Assembly: GCA_045540975.1 (NCBI GenBank)
Contig: JAZQIE010000101.1
Span: forward strand, 1 to 5,062
Source of the DNA: SIG510 sp045540975
GTDB lineage: Bacteria; Bacillota; Clostridia; Oscillospirales; JAAYXM01
DNA length: 5,062 nucleotides
Reading direction: 5' to 3'
The notes under the pieces were generated by a model. The model did not search any database, was not told where the DNA came from, and saw only the letters and a list, made by a program, of their open reading frames with translations. Shown here one piece after another: positions 1 to 5,062 of this stretch (its first letter is position 1; every line of letters starts with the position of its first letter). Both the position numbers and the translations under genes were made by a program.

Positions 1-535
1 CTTTGACCGTTCGCATGAGCTGTATGAGACCGAAGTCAAGCAGGAGATTGACGGGGTCGGCATTGTGGCAGGCCGCGAGCCGATCGAACTGCGTCATGTG
101 AATCCGTGGGACACCGATGCGGGTGTTCAGTTCTGGCTGGATCGCAACAACTGGAAGTTGGCGCGCAGTTTTGCCGTCAACTACGACCGCATTGTAAACC
201 GTATCCTCAACATGGAGGATCCGTATACCGAATATATGGAATTCAAGGCACTTCGCATCGGCAAGGCACTCTTTGTGTTCCACAGCGGTGAGGTTTGCTC
301 CCCGTTTGGCGATATGCTCCGCGAAGCATTCCCGGATTACACCGTCTTCATTGTGGGTACCGCATTTGCAACCACCCGTTACATCGGTACCGAGAAAAAT
401 GCGGACGAAGCAAACTCCATGTATATGTATGAGATTTTGGATTCCTGCGGCGCTTACGGCACCATTCCGATTGTCCGCGGCGCGGGTGAGAAGCATTTTG
501 AAGGCGTCATCCGTCGCATTCAGCCGATTGTTTAG
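1..535 (+). CDS. Neutral/alkaline ceramidase-like domain protein, C-terminal part (5' end outside window)
   Basis: This is the C-terminal 177 residues of a protein in the neutral/alkaline non-lysosomal ceramidase N-terminal-domain family; the reading frame is open from base 2 and ends at TAG 533-535. The GTG at 65 is only an internal in-frame valine, because the coding frame continues upstream of it and aligns without gaps to the complete paralogue that follows. Visible family features are the FVFHSGE segment, whose Glu matches the zinc-ligand Glu of ceramidases, then SPFGDM, and later RYIGTE, whose Tyr matches the zinc-ligand Tyr. The N-terminal half with the HxH motif lies outside the window. 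Hand alignment to the next gene gives about 70% identity over the last 105 residues but only about 25% over the 72 residues before. The stop is 17 bases before the next start, so the two are probably one transcript. The substrate is unknown. The family call is fairly secure; ceramidase activity is not. Confidence 0.75.
   Translation, partial: FDRSHELYETEVKQEIDGVGIVAGREPIELRHVNPWDTDAGVQFWLDRNNWKLARSFAVNYDRIVNRILNMEDPYTEYMEFKALRIGKALFVFHSGEVCSPFGDMLREAFPDYTVFIVGTAFATTRYIGTEKNADEANSMYMYEILDSCGAYGTIPIVRGAGEKHFEGVIRRIQPIV
218..499 (+). repeat. Paralogous coding block, copy A (C-terminal domain)
   Basis: This 94-codon segment aligns without gaps to 1489-1770. By hand count 70 of 94 residues are identical, including a shared 16-residue run starting at YMEFKALRIG. 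At DNA level there are identical runs such as ATGGAATTCAAGGCACT and CTCTTTGTGTTCCAC, separated by many third-position changes. It therefore looks like an old gene duplication under constraint rather than a recent copy. Confidence 0.75.
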
Positions 536-536
536 G

Positions 537-543
537 AAGGAGG
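537..543 (+). promoter_or_regulatory. Ribosome binding site (AAGGAGG) for the second ceramidase-like gene
   Basis: AAGGAGG begins just inside the 17-base gap after the preceding stop codon. It lies 9 bases before the ATG at 553 and 12 bases before the adjacent ATG at 556. The spacing favours the first ATG, but initiation at the second would change the protein by only one residue. Confidence 0.8.
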
Positions 544-552
544 AGAAGATTC

Positions 553-1806
553 ATGATGAAATTGGGATTTGGTAAATCTTGCCTCACTCCGAAACTCGGA
601 GTGGAACTCACCGGCTTCGGTACCTTTGGCTACCGCAAAGCCACCTCGGTGGAAGAAAATCTCTATGCGCGTGCAACCGCGTGGGAGATTGACGGTGTCC
701 GCTATGCAATGATTGTATGCGACCTTTTGGGCTTCACCGAAGCGCTTTCCAAGGAGACCGTCGCACTCATTGCAAGAAACAACGATATGAAGGAAGAACA
801 TGTTCTCCTCGCGGCAACCCATACCCACACCGGCCCTGCGACCGGCTGTCTGGTCGGCTGCGGCGAGCCGGACTTTGAAACCATCCGTGAACTTCCCGAA
901 AAAGTCGCGGCATCGGTCTCCAAGGCATTTGAGGACCTCGCGGAGGTTACCTCTGTCACCACCAACGAGGACGAATTCCCCTTTACCTTTGCATACAACC
1001 GTCAGATTAACGATGATATCCGCATCGACCCGACCATCCGTACCATGCGAGTCAATCGTGCGGGGAAAAAGTCGGTCGCGATTGTAAACTACTCTTGCCA
1101 CCCGGTCTCTCCGCGTGCGGTCGGCATCATCACTCCGGACTACCCGGGATTCCTCTGCAAGAAGTTGGAGGAGGATGGCTATGAAGCGATGTACATCAAT
1201 GGCTTCTGCGGCAACATCGACCCTTACGATACGGGCAACGCGGGCTGCGCGCAGCAGGCGGCAAAGCTTTTGTATGAACGTTCCAATGAACTGTTCGATG
1301 CAGACCGTGAGATGACCGATACCTCCGCATCGGTTTGCGGCGCGGTCATTCCGCTGGATTTACAGCACGTTACCTTGGAAGAGGAGGAGCAGTTTGTCAA
1401 GGATGCGGAAGCGAAGGGCGATTGGCCCCTCACCCGTATGATGGCGGTCTGCTACGACCGTTCTTCTCTGCGACTCATGTACGACCCCGAGCCGTACACC
1501 GATTACATGGAATTCAAGGCACTCCGTATCGGCAAGGCGCTCTTTGTGTTCCACGGCGGCGAGATTGTCTCCCCGTTCGGTGATATGATTCGCGAGGCGT
1601 TCCCGGAATACACCGTGTTCCTCGCAGGCACTTCATTTGCGACCAAGCGCTATGTTGCGACCGAGAAGAATTGGGACGAATCTCAGGAAATGTATATCTA
1701 CGAGATTTCCCACTCCTGCAAGGCTTACGGCTGCTTCCCGATTGCACGCGGCGCGGGCGAAAAGCATTTTTCCGAGGTCATCAAAACCATCAAAGAGAAC
1801 ATCTAA
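553..1806 (+). CDS. Neutral/alkaline non-lysosomal ceramidase-like protein (complete paralogue)
   Basis: A 417-residue protein of the ceramidase N-terminal-domain family, whose known members are zinc amidohydrolases that cleave ceramide. Visible motifs in order are CDLLGF (56-61), THTHTGP (89-95, His90 and His92), NYSCHP (179-184, His183), NGFCGNIDP (216-224), FVFHGGE (331-337, Glu337) and KRYVATE (365-371, Tyr367). The His/His/Glu/Tyr set matches the zinc ligands of the Pseudomonas enzyme by motif. The GN-I-DP motif aligns with the ceramidase GNLSP/GDVSP motif, whose Ser is the nucleophile, so the nucleophile position here is Asp223. There is no N-terminal signal peptide or membrane segment, and the secreted ceramidases' C-terminal domain is missing (they run to about 650 residues or more), so this is probably a cytoplasmic protein. 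It follows a paralogue 17 bases upstream and is closed by a strong terminator. Family membership is likely; the reaction and substrate are unknown, and another amide or ester hydrolase role is possible. Confidence 0.8.
   Translation: MMKLGFGKSCLTPKLGVELTGFGTFGYRKATSVEENLYARATAWEIDGVRYAMIVCDLLGFTEALSKETVALIARNNDMKEEHVLLAATHTHTGPATGCLVGCGEPDFETIRELPEKVAASVSKAFEDLAEVTSVTTNEDEFPFTFAYNRQINDDIRIDPTIRTMRVNRAGKKSVAIVNYSCHPVSPRAVGIITPDYPGFLCKKLEEDGYEAMYINGFCGNIDPYDTGNAGCAQQAAKLLYERSNELFDADREMTDTSASVCGAVIPLDLQHVTLEEEEQFVKDAEAKGDWPLTRMMAVCYDRSSLRLMYDPEPYTDYMEFKALRIGKALFVFHGGEIVSPFGDMIREAFPEYTVFLAGTSFATKRYVATEKNWDESQEMYIYEISHSCKAYGCFPIARGAGEKHFSEVIKTIKENI
1489..1770 (+). repeat. Paralogous coding block, copy B (C-terminal domain)
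   Basis: Partner of the block at 218-499. It encodes the Glu337 and Tyr367 zinc-ligand region of the complete ceramidase-like protein. Similarity between the two genes falls sharply just upstream of this block. Confidence 0.75.
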
Positions 1807-1818
1807 CCGATTCGATTC

Positions 1819-1853
1819 AGAGAGAACCATGGAGCATGGTTCTCTCTTTTTTT
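1819..1853 (+). terminator. Rho-independent terminator of the ceramidase-like gene pair
   Basis: The arms AGAGAGAACCATG (1819-1831) and CATGGTTCTCTCT (1835-1847) form a perfect 13-bp stem with a GAG loop, running directly into a tract of seven T (1847-1853). It starts 12 bases after the stop codon at 1806. No A-tract precedes the stem, so it should act only on plus-strand transcription. It separates the ceramidase-like unit from the yqfC cluster. Confidence 0.93.
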
Positions 1854-1889
1854 GTCGCGGCATATGTTAAACAAAAAGGAGTTGAGCAT

Positions 1890-2159
1890 ATGCACGGCAT
1901 TTTCAAACGCGCATCGAATCTGTTTGCCCTGCCGCCCGAGGCATTGGGCGAATTTCGCTTGGAGCTCATCGGGGACGGTGAGTTGTATTTGGAAAACCAC
2001 AAAGGGATTGCGGCGTACTCGGAGAGCGAGGTTTTGCTAAACTGCGGCGAGAAGCTCCTCAAAATCAGCGGACGTCGGCTCAATCTCTGCGCCATGAGTG
2101 AGAGTGAGATTCTTCTGCGCGGCGAAATTTCGCAAATCACGGTTTCGGAGGCGAAGTAG
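1890..2159 (+). CDS. yqfC: Sporulation protein YqfC (YabP/YqfC family)
   Basis: An 89-residue protein close in length to Bacillus subtilis YqfC (about 93 aa). Family-like features are the short hydrophilic N-terminus, the ELYLENHKGI segment (31-40) followed by SESEVLLNCGEKLLKISG (44-61), and then GRRL (61-64) and ILLRGEI (74-80). Together they give the alternating beta-strand pattern of the YabP/YqfC fold. There is no signal peptide or membrane segment. The ATG at 1890 is chosen because AAGGAG (1876-1881) lies 8 bases upstream; an earlier ATG at 1864 is in another frame. In B. subtilis the yqfC-yqfD pair is transcribed in the mother cell under sigma-E; I infer a similar role here, but see no clear sigma-E promoter in the short gap after the terminator. 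The stop TAG directly abuts the yqfD start codon. The identification rests on sequence pattern plus the conserved neighbour order. Confidence 0.88.
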   Translation: MHGIFKRASNLFALPPEALGEFRLELIGDGELYLENHKGIAAYSESEVLLNCGEKLLKISGRRLNLCAMSESEILLRGEISQITVSEAK

Positions 2160-3308
2160 ATGAAGCGATTTGTGCTTGGCTTTGTGCGACTCCGTGTCAC
2201 AGGCTCGGAACTTGACCGTTTTCTCAATCTGTGCGCCATGCACGGACTTCGGTTTTGGGGACACGCCCGACCCGTGTTTGATACCATGGAGATTTCTCTC
2301 ACCGCGCGGGATTTTTTGTCTCTTCCGCAAATTGCACGGAAGTCGCGGTGCCGCGTGCGGATTCTCGAAAAGCGCGGACTCCCCTTTTTCCGCAAGAAGA
2401 TTCGACCCGTGCTTGCGGTCGGGCTTTTGGTATTCGCTTTATGCGGCTGGGTGATGAGCGGTTTTCTCTGGACGGTGGAAATCACGGGTGCGGATGCGGA
2501 GACACGGGATTTGGCACGGAGGGCACTTTTGGAAAACGGGGTGACAATGGGTGTGCCGATTCGCAAGTTGAATCTTGCCGCGATTCGGAATCGGATTTTG
2601 TTGGAGCATCCCGAACTCATCTACATCAATCTCAACCTGCACGGAGGTCATGCGGATGTGGTGGTGCGCAAACGTACTTTCCCGCCGCACATTGTGGAGC
2701 GCGACGGGTTTGCAAATGTAGTGGCGCGCGAGGGCGGAATTGTTGAGCGCATCACGGTGTACGAGGGCACACCCGAGGTCGCGCCGGGGGATTTGGTGCG
2801 GCCCGGACAGCTTTTGGCAAACGGGTATATGACCGGACGAAGCGGGGTCACGGTTTCCACCCATGCGCGAGCGGATGTATACGCGCGGACATGGACACAG
2901 AGTGCCGCGCGTTTCCCCCTGGACGCAAAACAAATCACAAAAAACGAGAAAATTTTTTCAAAATATACCTTGATTTTCGGAAAAAAACGGATAAAAATCT
3001 TTCAAAACGGTAGCATTGAGGCAGGCGAATGTGATAGAATAATAAAAAGAACACAACTCACTCTGCCCGGCGGCATCCCCCTCCCGCTCGTTTTGGAGCG
3101 TGAGACCGCACAGGGCTGTACTTTGGACGAGGGACGCCTTTCCCTGCCGTATGCGGTTGCGGCCGTAACGCGCGCATTGGAGGACTCGCTCTCGCTTTCG
3201 GATTCCGACCGACTTTGCGATTTGCGCTTTTCCGCGCGCGAGGAGGTCGGCGCGGTACGGGTGGAGATGATTGCGGAATGTGTGAAACAAATCGGGGTGG
3301 AACAATGA
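2160..3308 (+). CDS. yqfD: Sporulation protein YqfD
   Basis: A 382-residue single-pass membrane protein, similar in length to B. subtilis YqfD (about 400 aa). A cytoplasmic N-terminal domain (1-80) with the family-like DRFLNLC motif (19-25) ends in the basic stretch FFRKKIR. One strong membrane helix follows at about 82-104. The region 106-171 (VEITGADAE to VVVRKR) resembles a small POTRA-like alpha/beta module. Next comes a lipoyl/barrel-sandwich-type hairpin at 192-222 with EGTPEV, PGDLV and GQLLANG, as in HlyD-type adaptors. A Lys-rich segment (257-297) precedes the C-terminal domain. It is needed for efficient sporulation in Bacillus; its biochemical role is not established. GGAGG (2147-2151) lies 8 bases before the ATG, which immediately follows the yqfC stop. 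The end overlaps the phoH start as ATGA. The stretch 2927-3055 is strikingly AT-rich compared with the rest of the gene, yet stays in frame and looks family-like. Confidence 0.9.
   Translation: MKRFVLGFVRLRVTGSELDRFLNLCAMHGLRFWGHARPVFDTMEISLTARDFLSLPQIARKSRCRVRILEKRGLPFFRKKIRPVLAVGLLVFALCGWVMSGFLWTVEITGADAETRDLARRALLENGVTMGVPIRKLNLAAIRNRILLEHPELIYINLNLHGGHADVVVRKRTFPPHIVERDGFANVVAREGGIVERITVYEGTPEVAPGDLVRPGQLLANGYMTGRSGVTVSTHARADVYARTWTQSAARFPLDAKQITKNEKIFSKYTLIFGKKRIKIFQNGSIEAGECDRIIKRTQLTLPGGIPLPLVLERETAQGCTLDEGRLSLPYAVAAVTRALEDSLSLSDSDRLCDLRFSAREEVGAVRVEMIAECVKQIGVEQ
3016..3043 (+). promoter_or_regulatory. Candidate internal sigma-A-type promoter within yqfD
   Basis: TTGAGG (3016-3021, four of six matches to TTGACA) and AATAAT (3038-3043, five of six to TATAAT) are separated by 16 bases, inside an AT-rich island of the yqfD coding region. 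Transcription would begin near 3050, about 255 bases before the phoH start. It would let phoH, ybeY and dgkA be expressed in growing cells independently of the sporulation genes upstream. This is an inference from motif match, local composition and biological sense; chance matches in AT-rich DNA are common. Confidence 0.3.
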
Positions 3309-4270
3309 CAGAGAAAACCATCAATGTAGAACGTCTGGAACAGATTATCAATGTATTCGGGTCCTTCGACGAGAATGTGGTCTTGCTGGAAACCGAGCTT
3401 GGGGTACGTGTGATCAACCGTGACACCGAACTCAAAGTCATCGGTGATGTGGAGGCGGTGGACCGTGCGGTGCGCGTATTGGAGGGTCTCCTCTCCCTTT
3501 CCGCACGTGGCGAGCCGATTACCGAGCAGAACATCCGCTACATCATCGGACTTGTGGAGGATGACCGCGAGGATAAGATTGAAGAGCTTGCAAAAGATGT
3601 GGTGTGCATCAACAACAACGGCAAGCCCATCAAGGCAAAGACCATCGGACAGAAGGATTATCTAAACGCGATTAAGAACAACACCATCACACTCGGCATC
3701 GGACCTGCGGGTACGGGCAAGACCTATCTCGCGGTGGCGTGTGCGGTGGCGGCGTTCCGCGATAAGAGTGTCAACCGCATTATCTTAACCCGCCCTGCCA
3801 TCGAGGCAGGCGAAAAACTCGGATTTTTGCCGGGCGACTTGCAGAGTAAGGTAGACCCCTATTTGCGCCCGCTCTATGACGGACTCTTTGATATGCTGGG
3901 CGCGGAAGGGTATCAAAAGTATTTTGACCGTGGGAATATCGAGGTTGCGCCGCTTGCTTATATGCGCGGACGCACCCTTGATGATTCGTTCATTATCCTC
4001 GACGAAGCGCAGAACACCACGCCCGAGCAGATGAAAATGTTCCTCACCCGCTTAGGCTTTAACTCCAAGGCGGTCATCACGGGCGACATCACCCAGATTG
4101 ACCTGCCCGACGGGAAGTATTCGGGTCTCAAAGATGCGATGCGCGTACTCAAAAATGTGGAGGGCGTTGCACAGTGTATGCTGACCAACCGCGACGTGGT
4201 CCGTCATCCGTTGGTGCAGCGCATCATCGCGGCATATGAGGAATCCGAAAAGAAACGGAGGGAGAAATAA
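3305..4270 (+). CDS. phoH: PhoH family P-loop ATPase (PhoL type)
   Basis: A 321-residue cytoplasmic ATPase, the same size as B. subtilis PhoL (319 aa). The N-terminal 65 residues match the family's small nucleic-acid-binding-like domain (TELKVIGDVEAVDRAVRVLE, 41-60). The ATPase core shows Walker A GPAGTGKT (133-140), the family signature TRPAIEAGEKLGFLPGDLQ (162-180), Walker B FIILDEAQN (229-237), TGDITQIDLP (259-268) and the C-terminal RHPLVQRII (300-308) with a likely arginine finger. All key residues are intact. Members are linked to RNA metabolism and are almost always next to ybeY; the exact reaction is unsettled. The start at 3305 is preferred over an in-frame upstream codon at 3215, because the protein then begins where family members begin and the ATG overlaps the yqfD stop as ATGA. 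The ribosome binding site (GGGGTGG, 3294-3300) is the weakest in the cluster, so coupling to yqfD translation is likely. The stop overlaps the ybeY start as TAATG. Confidence 0.96.
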   Translation: MTEKTINVERLEQIINVFGSFDENVVLLETELGVRVINRDTELKVIGDVEAVDRAVRVLEGLLSLSARGEPITEQNIRYIIGLVEDDREDKIEELAKDVVCINNNGKPIKAKTIGQKDYLNAIKNNTITLGIGPAGTGKTYLAVACAVAAFRDKSVNRIILTRPAIEAGEKLGFLPGDLQSKVDPYLRPLYDGLFDMLGAEGYQKYFDRGNIEVAPLAYMRGRTLDDSFIILDEAQNTTPEQMKMFLTRLGFNSKAVITGDITQIDLPDGKYSGLKDAMRVLKNVEGVAQCMLTNRDVVRHPLVQRIIAAYEESEKKRREK

Positions 4271-4776
4271 TGAAACACGCGGTTACCGTTGTCCCCACAA
4301 TCGATACGCTTTGCGACACAGATGCATTTACTCCGCAGATGACCCAATGCATCATTCACACATTGGAGCATCAGGGTGTGGAGCAGGCGTGCGATATTTA
4401 TGTGATGCTTACCGACGATGCGGGCATCCGCGAGCTCAATTCCGAACATCGCGACATTGACCGCGCCACCGATGTGCTCTCCTTCCCCATGCTGGAGCTT
4501 ACTCCGGGCGAGCCGATTGAGGTTGGACCGCTCGAGCTTGATCCCGAGACCGGACGGCTGATGCTGGGCGATATGGCAATCTCGGTGGAGCGTGCGCAGG
4601 CGCAGGCGAAGGAATACGGACATTCGCTTTTGCGCGAGATGTGTTTCCTTGCGGTGCACTCCGTACTGCATCTTTTGGGCTATGACCATGAAAAATCCCC
4701 CGAGGATGAAGCGATCCATTTCGCACTTCAGGAAGAGATTTTGGAGGAATGCGGAATTCGGAGGGATTCCCAATGA
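4270..4776 (+). CDS. ybeY: Endoribonuclease YbeY (rRNA maturation factor)
   Basis: A 168-residue single-domain metalloprotein of the usual family length, cytoplasmic, involved in 16S rRNA 3'-end maturation and 70S ribosome quality control. The zinc motif HSVLHLLGYDH (130-140) supplies His130, His134 and His140; Ser131 replaces the Gly common in many homologues, a change I believe is tolerated in this family. The other signatures are ELN(S)EHRDIDRATDVLSFP (55-73, with Arg61 and the TDVLSFP core) and LGDMAIS (99-105). The linker between SFPM and LGD is longer and acidic (about residues 75-98). GGAGG (4257-4261) lies 8 bases before the ATG, which overlaps the phoH stop by one base. The end overlaps the dgkA start as ATGA. 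In B. subtilis pgpH sits between phoH and this gene; here it is absent. Confidence 0.96.
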   Translation: MKHAVTVVPTIDTLCDTDAFTPQMTQCIIHTLEHQGVEQACDIYVMLTDDAGIRELNSEHRDIDRATDVLSFPMLELTPGEPIEVGPLELDPETGRLMLGDMAISVERAQAQAKEYGHSLLREMCFLAVHSVLHLLGYDHEKSPEDEAIHFALQEEILEECGIRRDSQ

Positions 4777-5062
4777 AGAGTTTCCGCTATGCTTTGGCAG
4801 GAATCCTGCACACACTCAAAACCGAGCGAAATTTACGGATTCACTGCTCTGTTGCCGTGTTGGTCCTCTTTTTCGCATGGTACGGTGAGGTGTCCGCGCG
4901 GCATATCCCGATTCTGTTTGTGTGCATCGGTTCCGTACTTACCGCAGAACTTTTCAACACCGCGTTTGAGCGGTTGTGCGATTTGGTACATCCCGAACAG
5001 CACCCTGCCGTGAAGGTAATCAAAGATGTTTCCGCAGGTGCGGTGCTGGTCTCCGCAATCGC
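4773..5062 (+). CDS. dgkA: Undecaprenol kinase / diacylglycerol kinase family protein DgkA (3' end outside window)
   Basis: The first 96 codons of a small integral membrane kinase; family members are about 120-140 residues, so roughly 25-45 residues are missing at the right edge. Visible motifs are FRYALAG (4-10), TERNLRIH (17-24), the active-site block AELFNTAFERLCDL (58-71, with Glu59, Asn62, Glu66 and Asp70) and VIKDVSAGAVLVSAI (82-96, with Lys84 and Asp85). Hydrophobic helices fall at about 26-38, 45-65 and 84 onward. In Gram-positive bacteria this family phosphorylates undecaprenol with ATP, replenishing the lipid carrier for cell-wall synthesis. GGAGGG (4760-4765) lies 7 bases before the ATG, and the start overlaps the ybeY stop as ATGA, so it belongs to the same operon. 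By analogy with Bacillus, cdd and era may follow. Confidence 0.93.
   Translation, partial: MKSFRYALAGILHTLKTERNLRIHCSVAVLVLFFAWYGEVSARHIPILFVCIGSVLTAELFNTAFERLCDLVHPEQHPAVKVIKDVSAGAVLVSAI

Noticed and set aside
532..1101. Minus-strand open frame (189 codons) antisense to the second ceramidase-like gene
   Set aside because: It lies opposite a confidently coded region, has no recognisable domain and shows no supporting neighbour; it is a shadow frame.
1861..1868. CATATGTT resembling a sigma-E -10 box before yqfC
   Set aside because: No matching -35 box lies at the right distance (the position falls in the terminator stem), and the start site would fall next to the ribosome binding site.
2079..2240. 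CTCAATCT-TGCGCCATG repeated in yqfC (2079-2096) and yqfD (2223-2240), 17 of 18 bases equal, both encoding LNLCAM
   Set aside because: The yqfD copy fits that family's own conserved LN-Cys motif and the flanks do not match, so I take it as coincidence rather than a repeat element.
1817..2620. Long minus-strand open frame (267 codons) antisense to yqfC and yqfD
   Set aside because: It runs antisense to two recognised genes and the terminator; its Arg/Ser-rich translation resembles no family I know and is typical of a shadow frame in GC-rich DNA.
2970..2999. A second promoter-like or hairpin element (TTGATT with a downstream TAAAAA; GATTTT/AAAATC inverted repeat)
   Set aside because: The -10 match is poor and the 6-bp stem with a 16-base loop is weak; both are expected by chance in AT-rich DNA.
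3215..3304. Upstream in-frame start for phoH adding 30 residues
   Set aside because: The extra residues are an out-of-frame reading of the yqfD 3' end and do not look like PhoH. The ATG at 3305 gives the family length and the ATGA overlap.
4657..4689. HSVLH instead of the HGxLH zinc motif in YbeY
   Set aside because: All three histidines are present, and I believe Ser at this position occurs in other Clostridia YbeY proteins, so it is not a sign of inactivation.

Overview
The window reads as chromosome of an endospore-forming Firmicute, most likely a class Clostridia gut-type lineage of moderately high GC (roughly mid-50s percent by eye). The evidence is the plus-strand run yqfC-yqfD-phoH-ybeY-dgkA, a classic Firmicutes gene order that includes two sporulation genes, with strong AGGAGG-type ribosome binding sites in front of nearly every gene. 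All supported genes are on the plus strand. I see no RNA genes, CRISPR array, insertion sequence or phage gene.

Region 1 (1-1853) holds two tandem paralogues of the neutral/alkaline non-lysosomal ceramidase N-terminal-domain family. The first is cut by the left window edge; the second is complete (417 aa). Only 17 bases separate them, so they are probably co-transcribed, and the unit ends in a textbook intrinsic terminator with a perfect 13-bp stem. The complete copy keeps the family's zinc-ligand pattern, but has Asp where characterised ceramidases have their catalytic Ser. It also lacks a signal peptide, so a true ceramidase activity should not be assumed.

Region 2 (1890-5062) is a tightly packed cluster: yqfC, yqfD, phoH, ybeY and the start of dgkA. 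The gene junctions abut or overlap (TAG|ATG, ATGA, TAATG, ATGA), which implies translational coupling. YqfC and YqfD are mother-cell sporulation proteins. PhoH (ATPase) and YbeY (rRNA-processing metalloprotein) are RNA-metabolism housekeeping proteins. DgkA of Gram-positives is an undecaprenol kinase feeding lipid-carrier recycling. An AT-rich island inside the 3' part of yqfD contains a plausible promoter that could drive the housekeeping genes independently of the sporulation pair.

Compared with Bacillus subtilis, pgpH (yqfF) is absent between phoH and ybeY. I found no convincing undescribed system. The most interesting points are the altered nucleophile position and patchy similarity of the ceramidase-like pair, the internal AT-rich island in yqfD, and the missing pgpH.
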